Part shown: positions 21,945 through 34,304 of the stretch, piece by piece
How the letters are laid out: every line of letters starts with the position of its first letter
How positions within the stretch are numbered: the stretch's first letter is position 1
Origin: Myotis daubentonii
Lineage: Eukaryota; Chordata; Mammalia; Chiroptera; Vespertilionidae
Assembly: GCF_963259705.1 (NCBI RefSeq)
Contig: NC_081842.1
Coordinates: forward strand, 62,446,787 to 62,510,786
Length of the DNA stretch: 64,000 nucleotides
Reading direction: 5' to 3'
The notes under the pieces: model-generated
What the model was told of the DNA's origin: nothing
The model's database searches: none
Seen by the model: only the letters and a program-made list of their open reading frames with translations
Made by a program: the position numbers and the translations under genes

Positions 21945-22990
21945 CCTTCTCTACCTCTATCCTCAGGGATGTGTGGGTAACTACTGATTTGCTTTCTGTC
22001 ACTGTACATCATTCTGTAACTCCTAGAATTTTATATAAATGGAGTTAAATAGCATATACTATTTTTATTTGACTTATTTCTATAAACATAAATATTTAGT
22101 AATGTGTACCAAGTTATGTTTTCCTTTTTATTGCTTAGTATTATTCCATTGAAAAAATATATTGCAATAATAATCATACACTTATTAATGGACATTTTGG
22201 TTGGTTTCAATTCTTGAGTCTTATAAAACTACTATGAATATTCATGTAAAAGTTTCTGTGTAAACACATTTTCATTTTTCTTGATTAAGCATCTAGGAGT
22301 AGGAAAGCTGAATTATATAGTAGTTGTGTATTTAATTTTTAAAAAACTGCCAAAGTGTTTTCCGAAGCAGTTGTTCCATTTTACATTCTGAGCCATGAAA
22401 ATTTCACTTCCATTACATTCTTGTTGGTTAATCTTTTTGGTTTTACCTAAAAAGTGTAATAATAGCTCATCCTGGTTTTAATTTGAATTTCCGTAATGAC
22501 TCATGATGTTGAGCATCTTTTCATGTGCTTCTTTGCCATATCTTGTAGGTGAAATGTTTATTCAAATATGTTGCCTATTTCAATATGTGTGCTGCTCCTT
22601 TCCTTATAGTTGAGGTTTGAACTCTTTTTATATTCTGGATTCAAGCCCTTTGTCAGATCTATGATTTGGAAATATTTTCCCACTTATTTATTTGTAATTT
22701 ACTTATCTTAACAGTGTCTTTTTAATAACAGAATTTTTAATATTGATAAATTCCAATTATCTACTTGTTCTTTTATGGATTTGCCCTAATCTTAATCACA
22801 AGGTTTTTCTCATAAGTTTTCTTCTAAAAATGTCATAGTTTTTGGTTTTACATTTAGGTCTATGATCCATTTGAAATATGAATTGAAGTACATTTAAAAA
22901 TATCATCTAATATTATAGCATCATTTATTGAAAATATTATCTTATTCTACTGAATTGTCTTGTACCTTTGTTGTAGGTGAATGATTAAAC
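21945..22990 (-). mobile_element. L1 3' region, antisense
   Basis: Antisense L1M 3' text: 'aaaactgccaaagtgttttccgaag' (22342-22366), 'atgttgagcatcttttcatgtgcttctttgcc' (22505-22536), 'attctggattcaagccctttgtcagat' (22633-22659). Non-coding. Confidence 0.8.
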
Positions 22991-23084
22991 CATAGATTTT
23001 TTTTAGCCTTTTAATATATTTTCAGGCTAAAAATTTCCTTCTTAGCCTAATTTCAATTAGACCCCAGAAGTTTTGAAATATAAT

Positions 23085-23301
23085 ATTTTTTAAAAATATT
23101 TTTATTGATTTCAGAGAGGAAGGGAGAGGGAGAAAGAGATAAAAACATCAATGATAAGAGAGAATCATTGATGTGCTGCTTCCTGCATGCCTCCTACTGG
23201 GGATGGAGCCCACAACCCAGGCATATGTCCTGACTGGGAATTAACTGGCAACCTCCTGGTTCCTAGGCAGATGCTCAATGACTGAGCCATACCAGTTGGG
23301 C
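23085..23301 (-). mobile_element. Bat SINE
   Basis: Tail at 23085-23110, 'gagagaatcattgatgtgctgcttcctgcatgcctcctactggggatggagcc' body and head 'actgagccataccagttgggct' at the right end. Confidence 0.9.
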
Positions 23302-25306
23302 TATCATGGGCATTTTAGCTAAAAGGAATTAGAACTATAGTTCAAAATGGAAAGTAAAGAAAAAAGGTATCTGAATGAGAAAGGACAAAAACTATATTTA
23401 TTCACTCAGAACTTCATTTGTTAATATAAAGTCCCTCAGAAGCTACAGAAAAAGCTATAGCATTGATAACTGAGTTGAGCATGAATGCAAGCAATAAAGT
23501 CAATATAAAAAATAAATTGCATTATTATATATTTGCAATTGAAAATTGAAATAAAAATGGCATTTATAATAGCCTTAAAATTGAAATAATTAATATACTA
23601 GGTTATTGCAATGCTGGAGGCATGAGATGTTGGGGATCCTGGGGAAGAGGACTAGGGTGAAGAAGATGAAAATAGTTTTGAGAAGGAATATAAAGTAAAA
23701 ATGGGTAGAGAAAAAGAGAGGACTATTAAGACCATAACACCAAAGATTACATGCTAAATAATAGGAACAATGTTGACTCTTAACAAAAACAGAAGGGCAA
23801 AAGGGAAGCTGATTTCTGGAGAAATACTTAATGTTTTTGAGCGAATGAGGTTTTAAAAGCTAGAAAAATATTTATGTGAAATGCATCCTACTGATATTTC
23901 CTTCTGCCTGCCCCTTGAATAATGATCCCTTCTTTTTCATTAATGTTAAGTCCTTGCTTCTACTCTCTTTATTCTTTCTCTGAATAACTTACCCACGGCT
24001 CATACATGTTGAAATCCATTGTGTTTATTGCCAATATCATTTTGGGTTCACTTCTTAACCTGAATGTTGCTAAATATCTCTACCAACCTACAACAGTGTT
24101 TCCCCATTACCTAGCACACTGATGAACTTTAAAAAAAATTGGTCCCAGTATTCACCTAAGCAGAACATTGCTTGTTATGTCCCCTCTGGGTAACATTACT
24201 CTTATGTAGGAAATTTATTCTGAGTGACCCTTTAACTAGCAATTAGGCAGTCTGGGCCATAATTTCTTATTGAATTGATAATGATGTAGTGAAGGGAAGA
24301 ATGTAAAGCTTTGCTAAAGTCAAAAGAGGCTCCGTTGTCTCTCTTGCATCTACCTATCTTATCATTTCTTCATAGAAGATGAATCTTGTAATTTCATAAA
24401 ATGCTGACACAAGCTTTATGGCTTCATCACCAAGTAGTTTTTGTCTTCATTATGGCCTTCTTGTGGCTAGGATAATCTTCTTACAACATATTGGAACTCA
24501 GACAAAAGGAGGGACTTCAGGGGGTTACTAGGAGGATGCCTTCTTTATCAAAATTGATCTATTTCTTCATAACCAAGGGGGATGCCTAGCAAAGCTGCCA
24601 CAGTGTTAAATTTGACTGATAAATTCCTTTCTACCTGTGATGGGATGAAGCTCTGCTGTGGTCTATGTTACTGCAGCATAGGCTTTGTTTCTGTTGTTTA
24701 ACAGTCATTCTCAAATATGCCAGAGAAAGGGATAGGAAAAACAGATTTTATTTTTTTGAGTGCTATGTCCTAGTGATTCTTTTTCTGAGCACATTATATA
24801 CCATGAACATAAGTCATTCAAAAGGGGCTAGGGGACCCCTTTACAGAAAATGTATGATAAAAGTTGGCTATGATGTCAGAAAATAGCTTTTTTTCAAATG
24901 CTGATCGTAACATTACCATGCAGGCTGAGAGAGTCACACTCATTGAGGTTTAATTTGGTATGGCATTGCAGTGAATTTTCCATGACACACAATCTATACT
25001 CTGGCAAGTTTTTACTTCTCTGAAGGATGACTCTAAATAAGGCCATTAAAATACTCAGGGATTAGTGAGTGTGTTCACTGCACACATCTCCAGAGCTATC
25101 CCAGGTTTAATGTTTCTTCATCAAGGTACTAGGATGCTCTTCAAAGCTACATGTAGAGTTGAGGTGCTTAACACATACTGCAGAACCTGTAGCCCTATGG
25201 GGGCTTAAGGAAGGAACTTGTCATTGGTGGTCATGGCATTTGAATTTGGTTTAGTTCGCACCTTGCTGAAACCATCAGGTCATTTTTATAAAAAAACAAA
25301 AACAAA
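23302..25306. other. 2-kb stretch without recognised features
   Basis: AT-rich. No gene, structured RNA or named repeat seen. This is one of the longest stretches free of recognisable transposons in the window. Confidence 0.45.
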
Positions 25307-25697
25307 CTAGAGGCCTGGTGCACAAAAGTTATGCACGGGGGGTCCCTCAGCCCGGCCCGCAACCTCTCCAATCCTGGACCCCTCGGGGGATGTCCAACTT
25401 CCATTTTAGTCAGACAGTCAGAAAATCCCTCTCACAATCTGGGACAACTGGCTCCTAACTGCTCACCTGCCTGCCTGACTAATTGCCCCTACCCCTCTGC
25501 CTGCCTGCTTGATCGCCCCTAACTTACCCCCCACCCACCTGATCTCCCCTAACTGCTCTCCCCTGCCAGCCTGATTGCTCCTATATACTCTGCCTTAGCC
25601 CCTGCCACCATGGCTTTGTCCAGAAGGAAGGCAGGATGACTGGGAGATGTCCGATCAACCCAGTCTAATTAGCATATTACCCATTTATTAGTATAGA
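25307..25697 (-). mobile_element. Non-autonomous HeliBat, 391 bp
   Basis: Minus strand: 5' TCTATACTAATAAATGGG at 25697 leftward and 3' hairpin GTGCATAACTTTTGTGCAC then CTAG at 25307-25310. Flanked by A (25306) and T (25698). Contains minisatellite units at 25440-25590. A SINE abuts its 5' end. Confidence 0.92.
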
Positions 25698-25698
25698 T

Positions 25699-25906
25699 GT
25701 TTTTAATTGATTTTAGGGAGAGAAAGGGAGAGGGAGAAAGAGATAGAAACATCAATGATGAGAGAGAATCACTGATTGGCTGCCTCTTACATGCCTCCTA
25801 CTAGGGACTCAGCTCATAGCATGGGCATGTGCTCTGATGTGGAATCAAACCATGAACTCCTGGTTCATGGGTTGACACTCAACCACTGAGCCACAGCGAT
25901 TGGGGC
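25699..25906 (-). mobile_element. Bat SINE, adjoining Helitron 5' end
   Basis: Tail 'gtttttaattgattttagggagag' starts right at the Helitron boundary. The head 'actgagccacagcgattggggct' is at the right. Diverged. Confidence 0.85.
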
Positions 25907-25936
25907 TATCAGATCTTTTAATCTTTCTCAACATAT

Positions 25937-26161
25937 CCTCATTAAAAAAAAAAAAAATTATTGATTTCAGCGAGGAAGGGAGAGTGAAAGAGAAACAGAA
26001 ACAACAATGATGAGTCAGAATCACTGATCAGCTGCCTCCTGCACACCCCCTACTGGAGACTGAGCCCACAACCTGGGCATATGCCCTTGACTGGAATTGA
26101 ACCCGGGACCCTTCAGTCTATAGGTGGATGCTCTATCCACTGAACAAAACCATCAAGAGCT
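25937..26161 (-). mobile_element. Bat SINE
   Basis: Poly(A) tail complement at 25940-25960, body with 'gagaaacagaaacaacaatgatga', head 'actgaacaaaaccatcaagagct' at the right. In tandem with the previous SINE. Confidence 0.88.
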
Positions 26162-26602
26162 ATCTTCATTTTTTAAAAAATTGTTTTTTCTCATGCAACT
26201 CTCATAATAGGCCCTATAATTAATTTCATTTGTGATGTTTATCTATTTTACTATATTTGCTTACCATTTCTGTTCCTCTCTGTTTTTCTAATTTATAAGA
26301 TTCTGACTTCATCTTACTTTCCTTTAGCTATTTCATTGAGAGATGGTGCTATTTTTCTATTTTTTTTTTTGGTATGGCTTACCTGTATTCACTAATTAAT
26401 TTGTTTACATTTTATCTTAATTATTAATAAAGAGATCTAACACTATAAAATTATAACAATAGTTTTGGCCACATGACTTCTTAGTGACAAGAGAGATGAG
26501 GTTGCTGCAACAAACAGATCTCAGAATATACAGGAGTTGGCAAAAGTAGGTTCACAGTTGTGAGTACATGCAACAGTTTATTCTTGTATTATTATTTATT
26601 AA
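26162..26602. other. AT-rich spacer
   Basis: Nothing recognised, apart from T-rich tracts. Confidence 0.5.
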
Positions 26603-27058
26603 CTAGAGGCCCGGTGCACAAAAATTTGTGCACTCGAGACGGTCCCTCAGCACGGCCTGTGCCCTCTCGCAATCTGGGACTCCTCAGGGAATGACCACCT
26701 GCTGGCTTAGGCCCGCTCCCCAGGGGATTGGGCCTAACTGTCAATCAGACATTGCTCTGGCATCCTGGGAGCCCTTGGGGGATGTCCACTTGCCAGCGAG
26801 CAGGCCTAGCTGCAGTCAGACATCCTTAGTACTGCTGAGGAGGTGGGAGAGGCTCCCACCACCACTGCTGTACCGGCAGCCATCAGCCTGGCTTGTGGCT
26901 GAGCAGAGCTCCCCCTGTGGGAGAACACTGACCACCAAGGGACAGCTCCTGCATTGAGTGTCTGCCCCCTGGTGGTCAGTGTGTGTCATAGTGACCAGTC
27001 ATTCCCAGTCATTCTGCTGTTAGGGTCAATTTGCAAATTACCCTATTATTATATAAGA
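26603..27058 (-). mobile_element. HeliBat, first of a three-element array
   Basis: Minus strand: 5' TCTTATATAATAATAGGG ending at 27058, 3' GTGCACAAATTTTTGTGCAC hairpin then CTAG at 26603-26606, preceded by A. The 5' subterminal inverted repeat is at 26926-26982. Confidence 0.92.
26962..26977 (-). promoter_or_regulatory. CTCF-like core motif
   Basis: Minus strand GACCACCAGGGGGCAG, a perfect core as I recall it. Its opposed partner at 26931-26946 is weakened (CCACCAAGGGACAG). Confidence 0.48.
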
Positions 27059-27129
27059 TAGAGGCCTGGTGCATGGGTGGGGGCCAGCTGGTTTGCCCTG
27101 AAGGGTGTCCTGGATCAGGGGTGGTGATC

Positions 27130-27370
27130 CTGCTGGGGTGCCTGGCCAGCCTAGGTGAGGGGCTGAGTGCCATTTTCAGGCTGGCCACAGCCCCTTCAGT
27201 GTGGGGGGTCCCTGCTGGGGTGCCTGGCCAGCCTGGGTGAGGGGATGATGGCTGTTTGCAGGCTGGCCAAGCCCCCTAGCAGGGACCCTCACACCATGAG
27301 GGTGTGGCCATCCTGGGTGAGGGGCTGATGGCTGTTTGCAGGCTGGCCACAGCCCCAGCCACCCAAGCTC
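27130..27370 (-). repeat. ~85-bp tandem repeats in Helitron
   Basis: Three units built from 'ctgctggggtgcctggccagcc...gtgaggggctgatggctgtttgcaggctggcca'. The same units occur in opposite orientation at 45895-46041. Confidence 0.8.
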
Positions 27371-27538
27371 CCAGTGGAGGCTGGCTGGAAGCAGGTATCT
27401 GGGATTTATTTAGCTTCTATAATTGAAACTTTGCTTCCTTTTGCAGAGGCCACAGCCAGCCAGAGCAAGCGGGAAGCTTGGCTTCCTCCATTGCCGGGGC
27501 AACCAAGCCTTCTGTTTGCTCCAGCTCCGTGGCTGCTG

Positions 27539-27584
27539 GCCGCCATCTTGGTTGGGTTAATTTGCATATAGTTGCTCTCATTGG
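27539..27584 (-). promoter_or_regulatory. YY1-like and CCAAT motifs in Helitron 5' end
   Basis: GCCGCCATCTT (27539-27549) is the exact complement of AAGATGGCGGC, the YY1 consensus. ATTGG (27580-27584) within CTCATTGGCTGG is an NF-Y-type CCAAT box. The related copies at 45537 and 45720 keep similar motifs. Regulatory function is inferred. Confidence 0.45.
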
Positions 27585-27652
27585 CTGGTGGGCATGGCTT
27601 GGGCATAGCAAAGGTATGGTCAATTAGCATCTTTGTCTTTTATTAGTGTAGA

Positions 27653-27909
27653 CTACAGGCCCGATGAACAAAATTCATTCAAGAGTAGGCCTCTCTTTCC
27701 CTGACTGCTAGCACTGGCTTTTCTCTGGCACCCGGGACCCGGACTTCTCTCTAGCACCTGGGACTCGTGCTTCCTTCCAGCCAGTGGCAGGCACTTAAAC
27801 CCAGGACCTAGGCTTCCCTTGCAGCCCCGGCATCATCCAAAGGTTTTCCAGAAGGACATCTGGAAGGATGTCCAGTCTAATTAGCATATTATGCTTTTAT
27901 TATTATAGA
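27653..27909 (-). mobile_element. HeliBat, third of the array, 257 bp
   Basis: The 3' end is CTACAGGCCCGATGAACAA at 27653 (CTAG changed to CTAC), joined directly to the 5' TC of the second element. The 5' end TCTATAATAATAAAAGC is at 27909, followed by T. Short GC-rich body with 'cacccgggacccggacttctctctagcacctgggactcg' direct repeats. Confidence 0.88.
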
Positions 27910-28452
27910 TTATTGCATTTTCCATACAAACAACTGTAGAAATATTTTTGCCCTGCCCTGTATTTTTCTTCAATATAACAGTCCAGATATGTCCAAGTCA
28001 TTAAGTGGCTCTGCTTTATGGTATCATTCAGGGACCTAAGTTTTTTTTCATTTTCTTTTTCTCTCTTTCCTGCAGTATTGTATTCATCTGCATGGTCAGA
28101 ACCAAGACAACACAACTCCCAGATCTAGTACACAGTAAGTGACTTCATCTGTAATTATAATGATGATCTAGAAATTACCCCAATTATTTCTCTTAATCCT
28201 ATTGGCCAGATCATAGTTACATGGCCAAACCTAGTTACAAAGAGGATGGAAAATGTGGTCTCTAGCTTTGTTACCTTCTAAATCAATGGAAAGAAAAGCA
28301 AAATAAATATTAGAGCTCCACTTCGTATTTTAATACACAATGTTCTCATTTTTTCATTTCCTAAATAGTTTGTGGTTTAATTTATTTCTTTGATTCAATA
28401 GTAATTTGGGAGAATTTTTAAATTTCATCAATTTGAGTTTTTAAAAAGTATT
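27910..28452. other. Non-coding spacer
   Basis: Nothing recognised. Confidence 0.5.
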
Positions 28453-28655
28453 ACATTAAAAACATTTTTTTATTATTATTACTGACTTTTAGAGACAGAG
28501 GAAGAGAGAGGGAGAGGGAAACATTGATGTGACTCCTGCATGCCCCTACCAGGGATCTAGCCGGAATCCTGGGCATGTGCCCTGACTGGGAATTGAGCTG
28601 GCAATCTTTTGGTGTAAGGGACGATGCCTAACCAACTGTGTCACACCAGCCAGGG
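28453..28655 (-). mobile_element. Bat SINE
   Basis: Tail at the left with 'attattactgacttttagagacagagg', head 'gtgtcacaccagccaggg' at the right. A 14-bp target duplication TTTTAAAAAGTATT lies at 28439-28452 and 28656-28669. Confidence 0.92.
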
Positions 28656-29057
28656 TTTTAAAAAGTATTTATTACTAATTTATAACTTAGTTCTCTAATG
28701 CCTAAATAACTAAATCTGTTTACTTTTTTCTTTTTTGATAAGAGAGCTTGGGCCCTTAATCAATTTTTACAAATGTTCCATGATTCTTGAAAAGGAAGTC
28801 TAAAATCTGTTTATAGCATTAAAAATCCAAATGTGCCTTGTAATAATTTTCTTAATTATATTATCACTTGTCAACTTGTCAACATATTTCAATACTTTTT
28901 ATCTGTTGATTGAGCAAAAGAGAGAGTTGCATTGAAATTTCCCTAATAACTGTCTCTCTAACATTTTTGCTTTATGTAGTTTTATTTTGTTATTTAACAC
29001 ATAAAATTCCATGATTCTTTTATTCAAAAAGTTGTAAGTTTTGTTAGTATGAAGTAA
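28656..29057. other. AT-rich spacer
   Basis: Nothing recognised. Confidence 0.5.
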
Positions 29058-29072
29058 CTGTTTATTCTTTTT

Positions 29073-29295
29073 TTTCTTTTTTTAAATATATTTTATTGAT
29101 TTTTTACAGAGAGGAAGGGAGAGAGATAGAGAGTTAGAAACATCGATGAGAGAGGAACATCAATCAGCTGCCTCCTGCACATCTCCTACTGGGGATGTGC
29201 CCGCAACCCAGGTACATGCCCTTTGACTGGAATCGAACCTGGAACCTTTCAGTCCACAGGCCGATGCTCTATCCACTGAGCCAAACCGGTTTCGG
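29073..29295 (-). mobile_element. Ves SINE, young-looking
   Basis: Tail 'ttttttaaatatattttattgattttttacagagaggaagg', head 'actgagccaaaccggtttcgg' at the right. Target duplication CTGTTTATTCTTTTT at 29058-29072 and 29296-29310 is perfect. Confidence 0.95.
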
Positions 29296-29310
29296 CTGTT
29301 TATTCTTTTT

Positions 29311-29827
29311 TATTTAATATTTCATACTATTGCTATTGAGTTTTTGGTTTGTTTTATTGGTTTATTGAGTTTAGGAGGAAAGATATGAATTATTTTGGGG
29401 TGTAAGAAAATATATTCAGTATGAAATGTGTTTGGTGAGTGGAGGAAGAGTGTATGAAACATTTTGAATAATAATAATAAAAGAAACTTTAGGGACTTCC
29501 TGGCAAAAAAGGAATTGGGACACCCTTTCTTTCCCCAAGGTTCAAGTTATTGAAACCTATCGATATAGACAAGAGTGACCTATCCAGATTCTAGTGACTT
29601 GGAACAAATAAGCTTACTGAGATAACATTACCAGGATGGCTGAAATCAGCTGCATCAATAGACTAAGTTGGTTGTTAAAGGTGAAATGTGCTCTTAGGTT
29701 CCTGAGACAGTGGGCATAGACCTTTCCCAGTCCAGTCATTTTTAGGCTAAGCTTTTGCCCAGAAGAACCAGGTCTACTGGTGAATCTAAACTGCTTTGAA
29801 ATTCAAGATCCCACGTATATGTTAGCT
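29311..29827. other. Non-coding spacer
   Basis: Nothing recognised. Confidence 0.5.
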
Positions 29828-29843
29828 AAGAACACTTGGTGGA

Positions 29844-30083
29844 CCCTAGCCAGTTTGGTTCAGTGGATAGAGCATCTGCCTGCAGACTGAAAGGTTCTGG
29901 GTTCAATTCCAGTCAAGGGCACGTACCTTGGTTTCCCTGGCCCAGGCCCTGGTCAGGGCACATGCAGGAGGCAACCAAGCAATGTGTCTCTCTCACATCG
30001 ATGTTTCTCTCTGTCTTTCCCCCTCCCTTCTACTCTCTAAAAATCAATGGAAAAATATTCTTGGGTGAGGATTAAAAAAAGAA
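29844..30083 (+). mobile_element. Bat SINE, hairpin-tail variant
   Basis: Head CCCTAGCCAGTTTGGTTCAG from 29844, body with 'ctctctcacatcgatgtttctctctgtc', and the 3' module 'ATATTCTTGGGTGAGGATT' at 30054-30072. Perfect 16-bp target duplication AAGAACACTTGGTGGA at 29828-29843 and 30084-30099. Confidence 0.95.
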
Positions 30084-30099
30084 AAGAACACTTGGTGGA

Positions 30100-30747
30100 T
30101 CATAACACAGAGGTGATTAGAAACCCTTTAAATTTGGTTCCCATGTTGTTTTGATAATTTCTTGCTTTTAAGCACAGTGTGTCTACATCTTACACATTTA
30201 CATTTCCTGCCCAAACATGGATTCAGGTATTTTTCCTAGAAGTCATGGATCCTCTTAATTACAAATGGAATTTAGAGATCATAATATGGACACTGAAGAT
30301 ACTAATTGCTACTGAATTGCCATTGGTTTTAGCCCTCTTCAGTGGACAAAACTAAAAAATACATATTTTTTGCAATGGAAAATGAAATCAAGAGTTATTG
30401 TTCATCTATCCAACTCAAATTAAAGATTATAGTTTTTGCTTATCCTGACAATCTTTGATTCTCATGATACTAATAACAATGTTCGGTCCTTTTTCACTCT
30501 ATCAATCATCTACTTTTCTTTCTATTCTTATGTATGTATGTATGTATCTGTCTGCATATATTATTTTCTTTCCTAATACTAGTTTTAGTCATTTTTGGGA
30601 CCTTGTTTAGAGACCAGTCATTTCCCCTTCCTAAGCAGCTGATTACCACCCTCCAACTATTTTCCTTATCACAGCCCTCATGCTCTGGGGTTTCTGTGTA
30701 CCTGCTGGAATCATCCTGGAGCCAAGTATCAGATAACAAGGGATACC
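30100..30747. other. Non-coding, possibly old LTR at right
   Basis: 30600-31250, apart from the hAT insertion, has an LTR feel ('tttctgttatcttgttcctagtaaaacc' then T/G-rich sequence) but no family I can name. No gene seen. Confidence 0.3.
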
Positions 30748-30755
30748 CCCTATGC

Positions 30756-30989
30756 CAGTGATGGCGAACCTATGACACGCGTGTCAGAGGTGACACGCGA
30801 AATCATTTTTTTGGTTGATTTTCTTTGTTAAATGGCATTTAAATATATAAAATAAATATCAAAAATATAAATCTTTGTTTTACTATGGTTGCAAATATCA
30901 AAAAATTTCTGTATGTGACACGGCACCAGAGTTAAGTAAGGGTTTTTCAAAATGCTGACACGCTGAGCTCAAAAGGTTTGCCATCACTG
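30756..30989. mobile_element. hAT-type MITE, 234 bp, second copy
   Basis: Ends CAGTGATGG and CCATCACTG, with a perfect 8-bp target duplication CCCTATGC at 30748-30755 and 30990-30997. Same length as the copy at 9917-10150 but reversed. High similarity and a perfect duplication suggest fairly recent activity. Confidence 0.96.
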
Positions 30990-31260
30990 CCCTATGCCAA
31001 GGAACCTGCAAAATCATTCAATTAGGCAATCCACAAGGATACCGTGAAATCTAGCTAACCCCACACTGCTAGCTATACATAAAATGTCCCCTATACCTCC
31101 AGCTTTCTGTTATCTTGTTCCTAGTAAAACCTCTTATGTGACTTGTGTGTGAGCCTTTTCTTGTTCTGAGCTGTAAATAACAAAGAGTGCTGCCTTTCAT
31201 CTATCCAAGTGTCTTTGTTTAGTGTCTCACCAGCAAAATATCTTCAAATCTTATAAAATA

Positions 31261-31614
31261 TTAGTGGTCCAGTGCACGAAATTTGTGCATGGGGGTGAGG
31301 GTGTCCCTCGGCCCAGCCTGCACCCTCTCCAATCTGGAACCTCCATGGGGGATGTCCAACTTCCGGTTTAGGCCCCATCCCTGAACTGGCAGTCGGACAT
31401 CCCTCTCACAATCCGGGACCGCTGGCTCCTAACTGCTCGCCTGCCTGTCTGCCTGCCTGTTTGCCCCTAACCACTTCTGCCTACCAGCTTGATTGCCCCC
31501 TAACTGCTCCCCTGCCAGCCTGATTGATGCCTATCTGCTCCCCTGCCAGCCTGGTAGCCCCCAACTGCCCTCCCCTGCTGGCCTGATTGCCCCCAAGGCT
31601 TTTATTAGTATAGA
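31261..31614 (-). mobile_element. Non-autonomous HeliBat, 354 bp
   Basis: Minus strand: 5' TCTATACTAATAAAAGCC ending at 31614, 3' hairpin GCACAAATTTCGTGCAC-type then CTAA (CTAG worn to TTAG on the plus strand) at 31261. Flanks A and T. Contains units of the GGGCAGTTGGGGGC minisatellite at 31430-31590. Confidence 0.9.
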
Positions 31615-32166
31615 TATGACCTTTCACAGAAAATTTCACTAACCCTGCTTTACAATAAGGGTGTGACGATTGAATCATTGGGGCCAGACACCAAGATTTA
31701 CTTTCTTTGAATAGCGGAGGGAATAATTATCTTGTCTTTAAGTTGCCCTGAACATCAAATGAGCTAATGATTTAGAAAAGTATAAAGCACCATATAAAGA
31801 CAACTGTCTTTTTCATATACTGAAAAGACAATTAAGTGGTAAAATGAAAAACATTATTTTTATCCTCCCCCTTCCTTTCTTTACAGCCTTTATTTAAACT
31901 TTGAAATTTATAAAAAATTCACTCCTATTTTCATTTCTTTACATTAATATTATTTTGTATTCGTTTCAGGTTTATTAGTTACAGAATAGTGGTTAGACAA
32001 CCATATACTTTACAAAGTGTTCCCTGATATTTCCAGTACCCACCTGGCATCATACCATCATTACAACACTATTGACTGTATTCTCTATTTAAGTGACAAT
32101 AGGTTTACAGGTTCCTTCCAATCTTCCTTTTGTGTTGCTTGCCCTTCCTTTTCTTTCTCACTCCTT
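31615..32166. other. AT-rich spacer
   Basis: Nothing recognised. Confidence 0.5.
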
Positions 32167-32180
32167 CCCTCATTTTCTTT

Positions 32181-33280
<1,100 letters not shown>

Positions 33281-33334
33281 CCCTCATTTTCTTTATATAG
33301 TATCTCAATTGGCTCTCAAAGGTCAGCAAAGGCA

Positions 33335-33440
33335 CTGGGACACACTGAATCTATTTTACAGACCAGGAAACTGAGGCCAATACCATTTGGCTGCGGAACT
33401 TGACTCAGCGCACAGAGAGCCCTCAAAGTCATGCTCTCTG
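33335..33440 (-). mobile_element. MIR fragment (approximate)
   Basis: 'attttacagaccaggaaactgaggcc' (33352-33377) is the conserved MIR core 'ttttacagatgaggaaactgaggc'. Orientation is uncertain. Confidence 0.55.
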
Positions 33441-34170
33441 TCCTTCCTAAGGGGCAGCCCTGGGGCAAACAGAACAAACCTCTCAGACAGGCTCCTGAGC
33501 CTCGTTCTCAAGCACCTCTTCATCTTCATCGCAGATGCTCCACATTCTTTCCTCTCCCCTGGCCCCATTCTTTACTGCCCCCCCTTCTCTGGAGCAGGTG
33601 GTAGGCTTCACACTCACCATGCAGGCATGCGCTGTGGTGGGGCAGGAGGGACCCGGGCTTGCTTTTGGGCCAAGGCGGGAGCAGAAGTAGCTGCCTGTCA
33701 AGTGCATAGGCCACTGGGGCGAGGCCGGGTTAGCACCAGGAGTTTCTACTAACTGCAGCAGTCGGGTACCCAGCAGTGTGGTGCCCCTCCACTGAGGTAG
33801 CACCGCCCCTCAACCCCCGCCTCAGGGTTGTGGGCCTGCCTGGCGTCCTTCCACCTTGTTCCCCGCGCGCGGCGACACCCATCTTGGGGCACTGCGGAAC
33901 CTCACTCTCCGTGAGCGAGGCAGATCCCAGCCTGCCTGCCCCCCGCTCCAGCCTGAGCCCCCTCTGGCACACCCCACCTCACCACTGCTCTGCGCCCCTT
34001 GGGCCACCCGCCTCCTGGCCAGCAGCTTCACCGAAGCCACTGCGTTTGCCCAGGAGCCACCGCTAGGAAAGCCCTGCAACCAGGCCTCTTGCTGCTGCTA
34101 GGTCTCCACCCTCACCTGGTTCACCTCCTTTCTTCCACATTTGCCCTTCATCCATCCCTCTCTCCTGCAG

Positions 34171-34230
34171 TGCTTGAGCTCCAGGCTGAAAGAAAAGGAC
34201 CAGGGCCAAGAAGGACAAAGCCCAAAGGAA
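34171..34230 (+). other. Candidate captured exon 1 (60 nt)
   Basis: A pyrimidine tract and AG (34152-34170, 'ccatccctctctcctgcag') precede exactly 20 codons read C-L-S-S-R-L-K-E-K-D-Q-G-Q..., ending at GAA followed by GTGAGT (34231-34236). Frame and splice phase are both zero. I cannot name the source gene. Confidence 0.4.
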
Positions 34231-34304
34231 GTGAGTCTTGAACCCCCACATCCCACTCTCTGGATTTCCTCCTGCACCTCCTCTCTGATTCACGTCTTGC
34301 ACAG
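34231..34304 (+). other. Candidate 74-nt intron
   Basis: Starts GTGAGT and ends with a pyrimidine-rich stretch and CACAG. Short but within the range of mammalian introns. Its presence argues for DNA-level capture rather than retroposition. Confidence 0.4.

Larger units (their letters stand above)
27059..27652 (-). mobile_element. HeliBat, second of the array, YY1/NF-Y-motif subfamily
   Basis: Minus strand: 5' TCTACACTAATAAAAGAC ending at 27652. The 3' end is TAGAGGCC at 27059-27066, the CTAG having lost its C where it meets the first element. The body has repeats of 'ctggccagcctgggtgaggggctgatggctgtttgcaggctggccacagcccc' (about 27140-27370). The 5' half is shared with 45537-46041. Confidence 0.88.

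Noticed and set aside
29844..29915. tRNA gene
   Set aside because: The tRNA-like A and B boxes belong to the SINE head; the cloverleaf is not preserved and the body, tail and target duplication are those of a SINE.
33856..33900. CpG-island promoter of a resident gene
   Set aside because: Only a short CpG-rich core is present, no downstream gene is seen, and the block ends in a Helitron terminus, so captured sequence is more likely.
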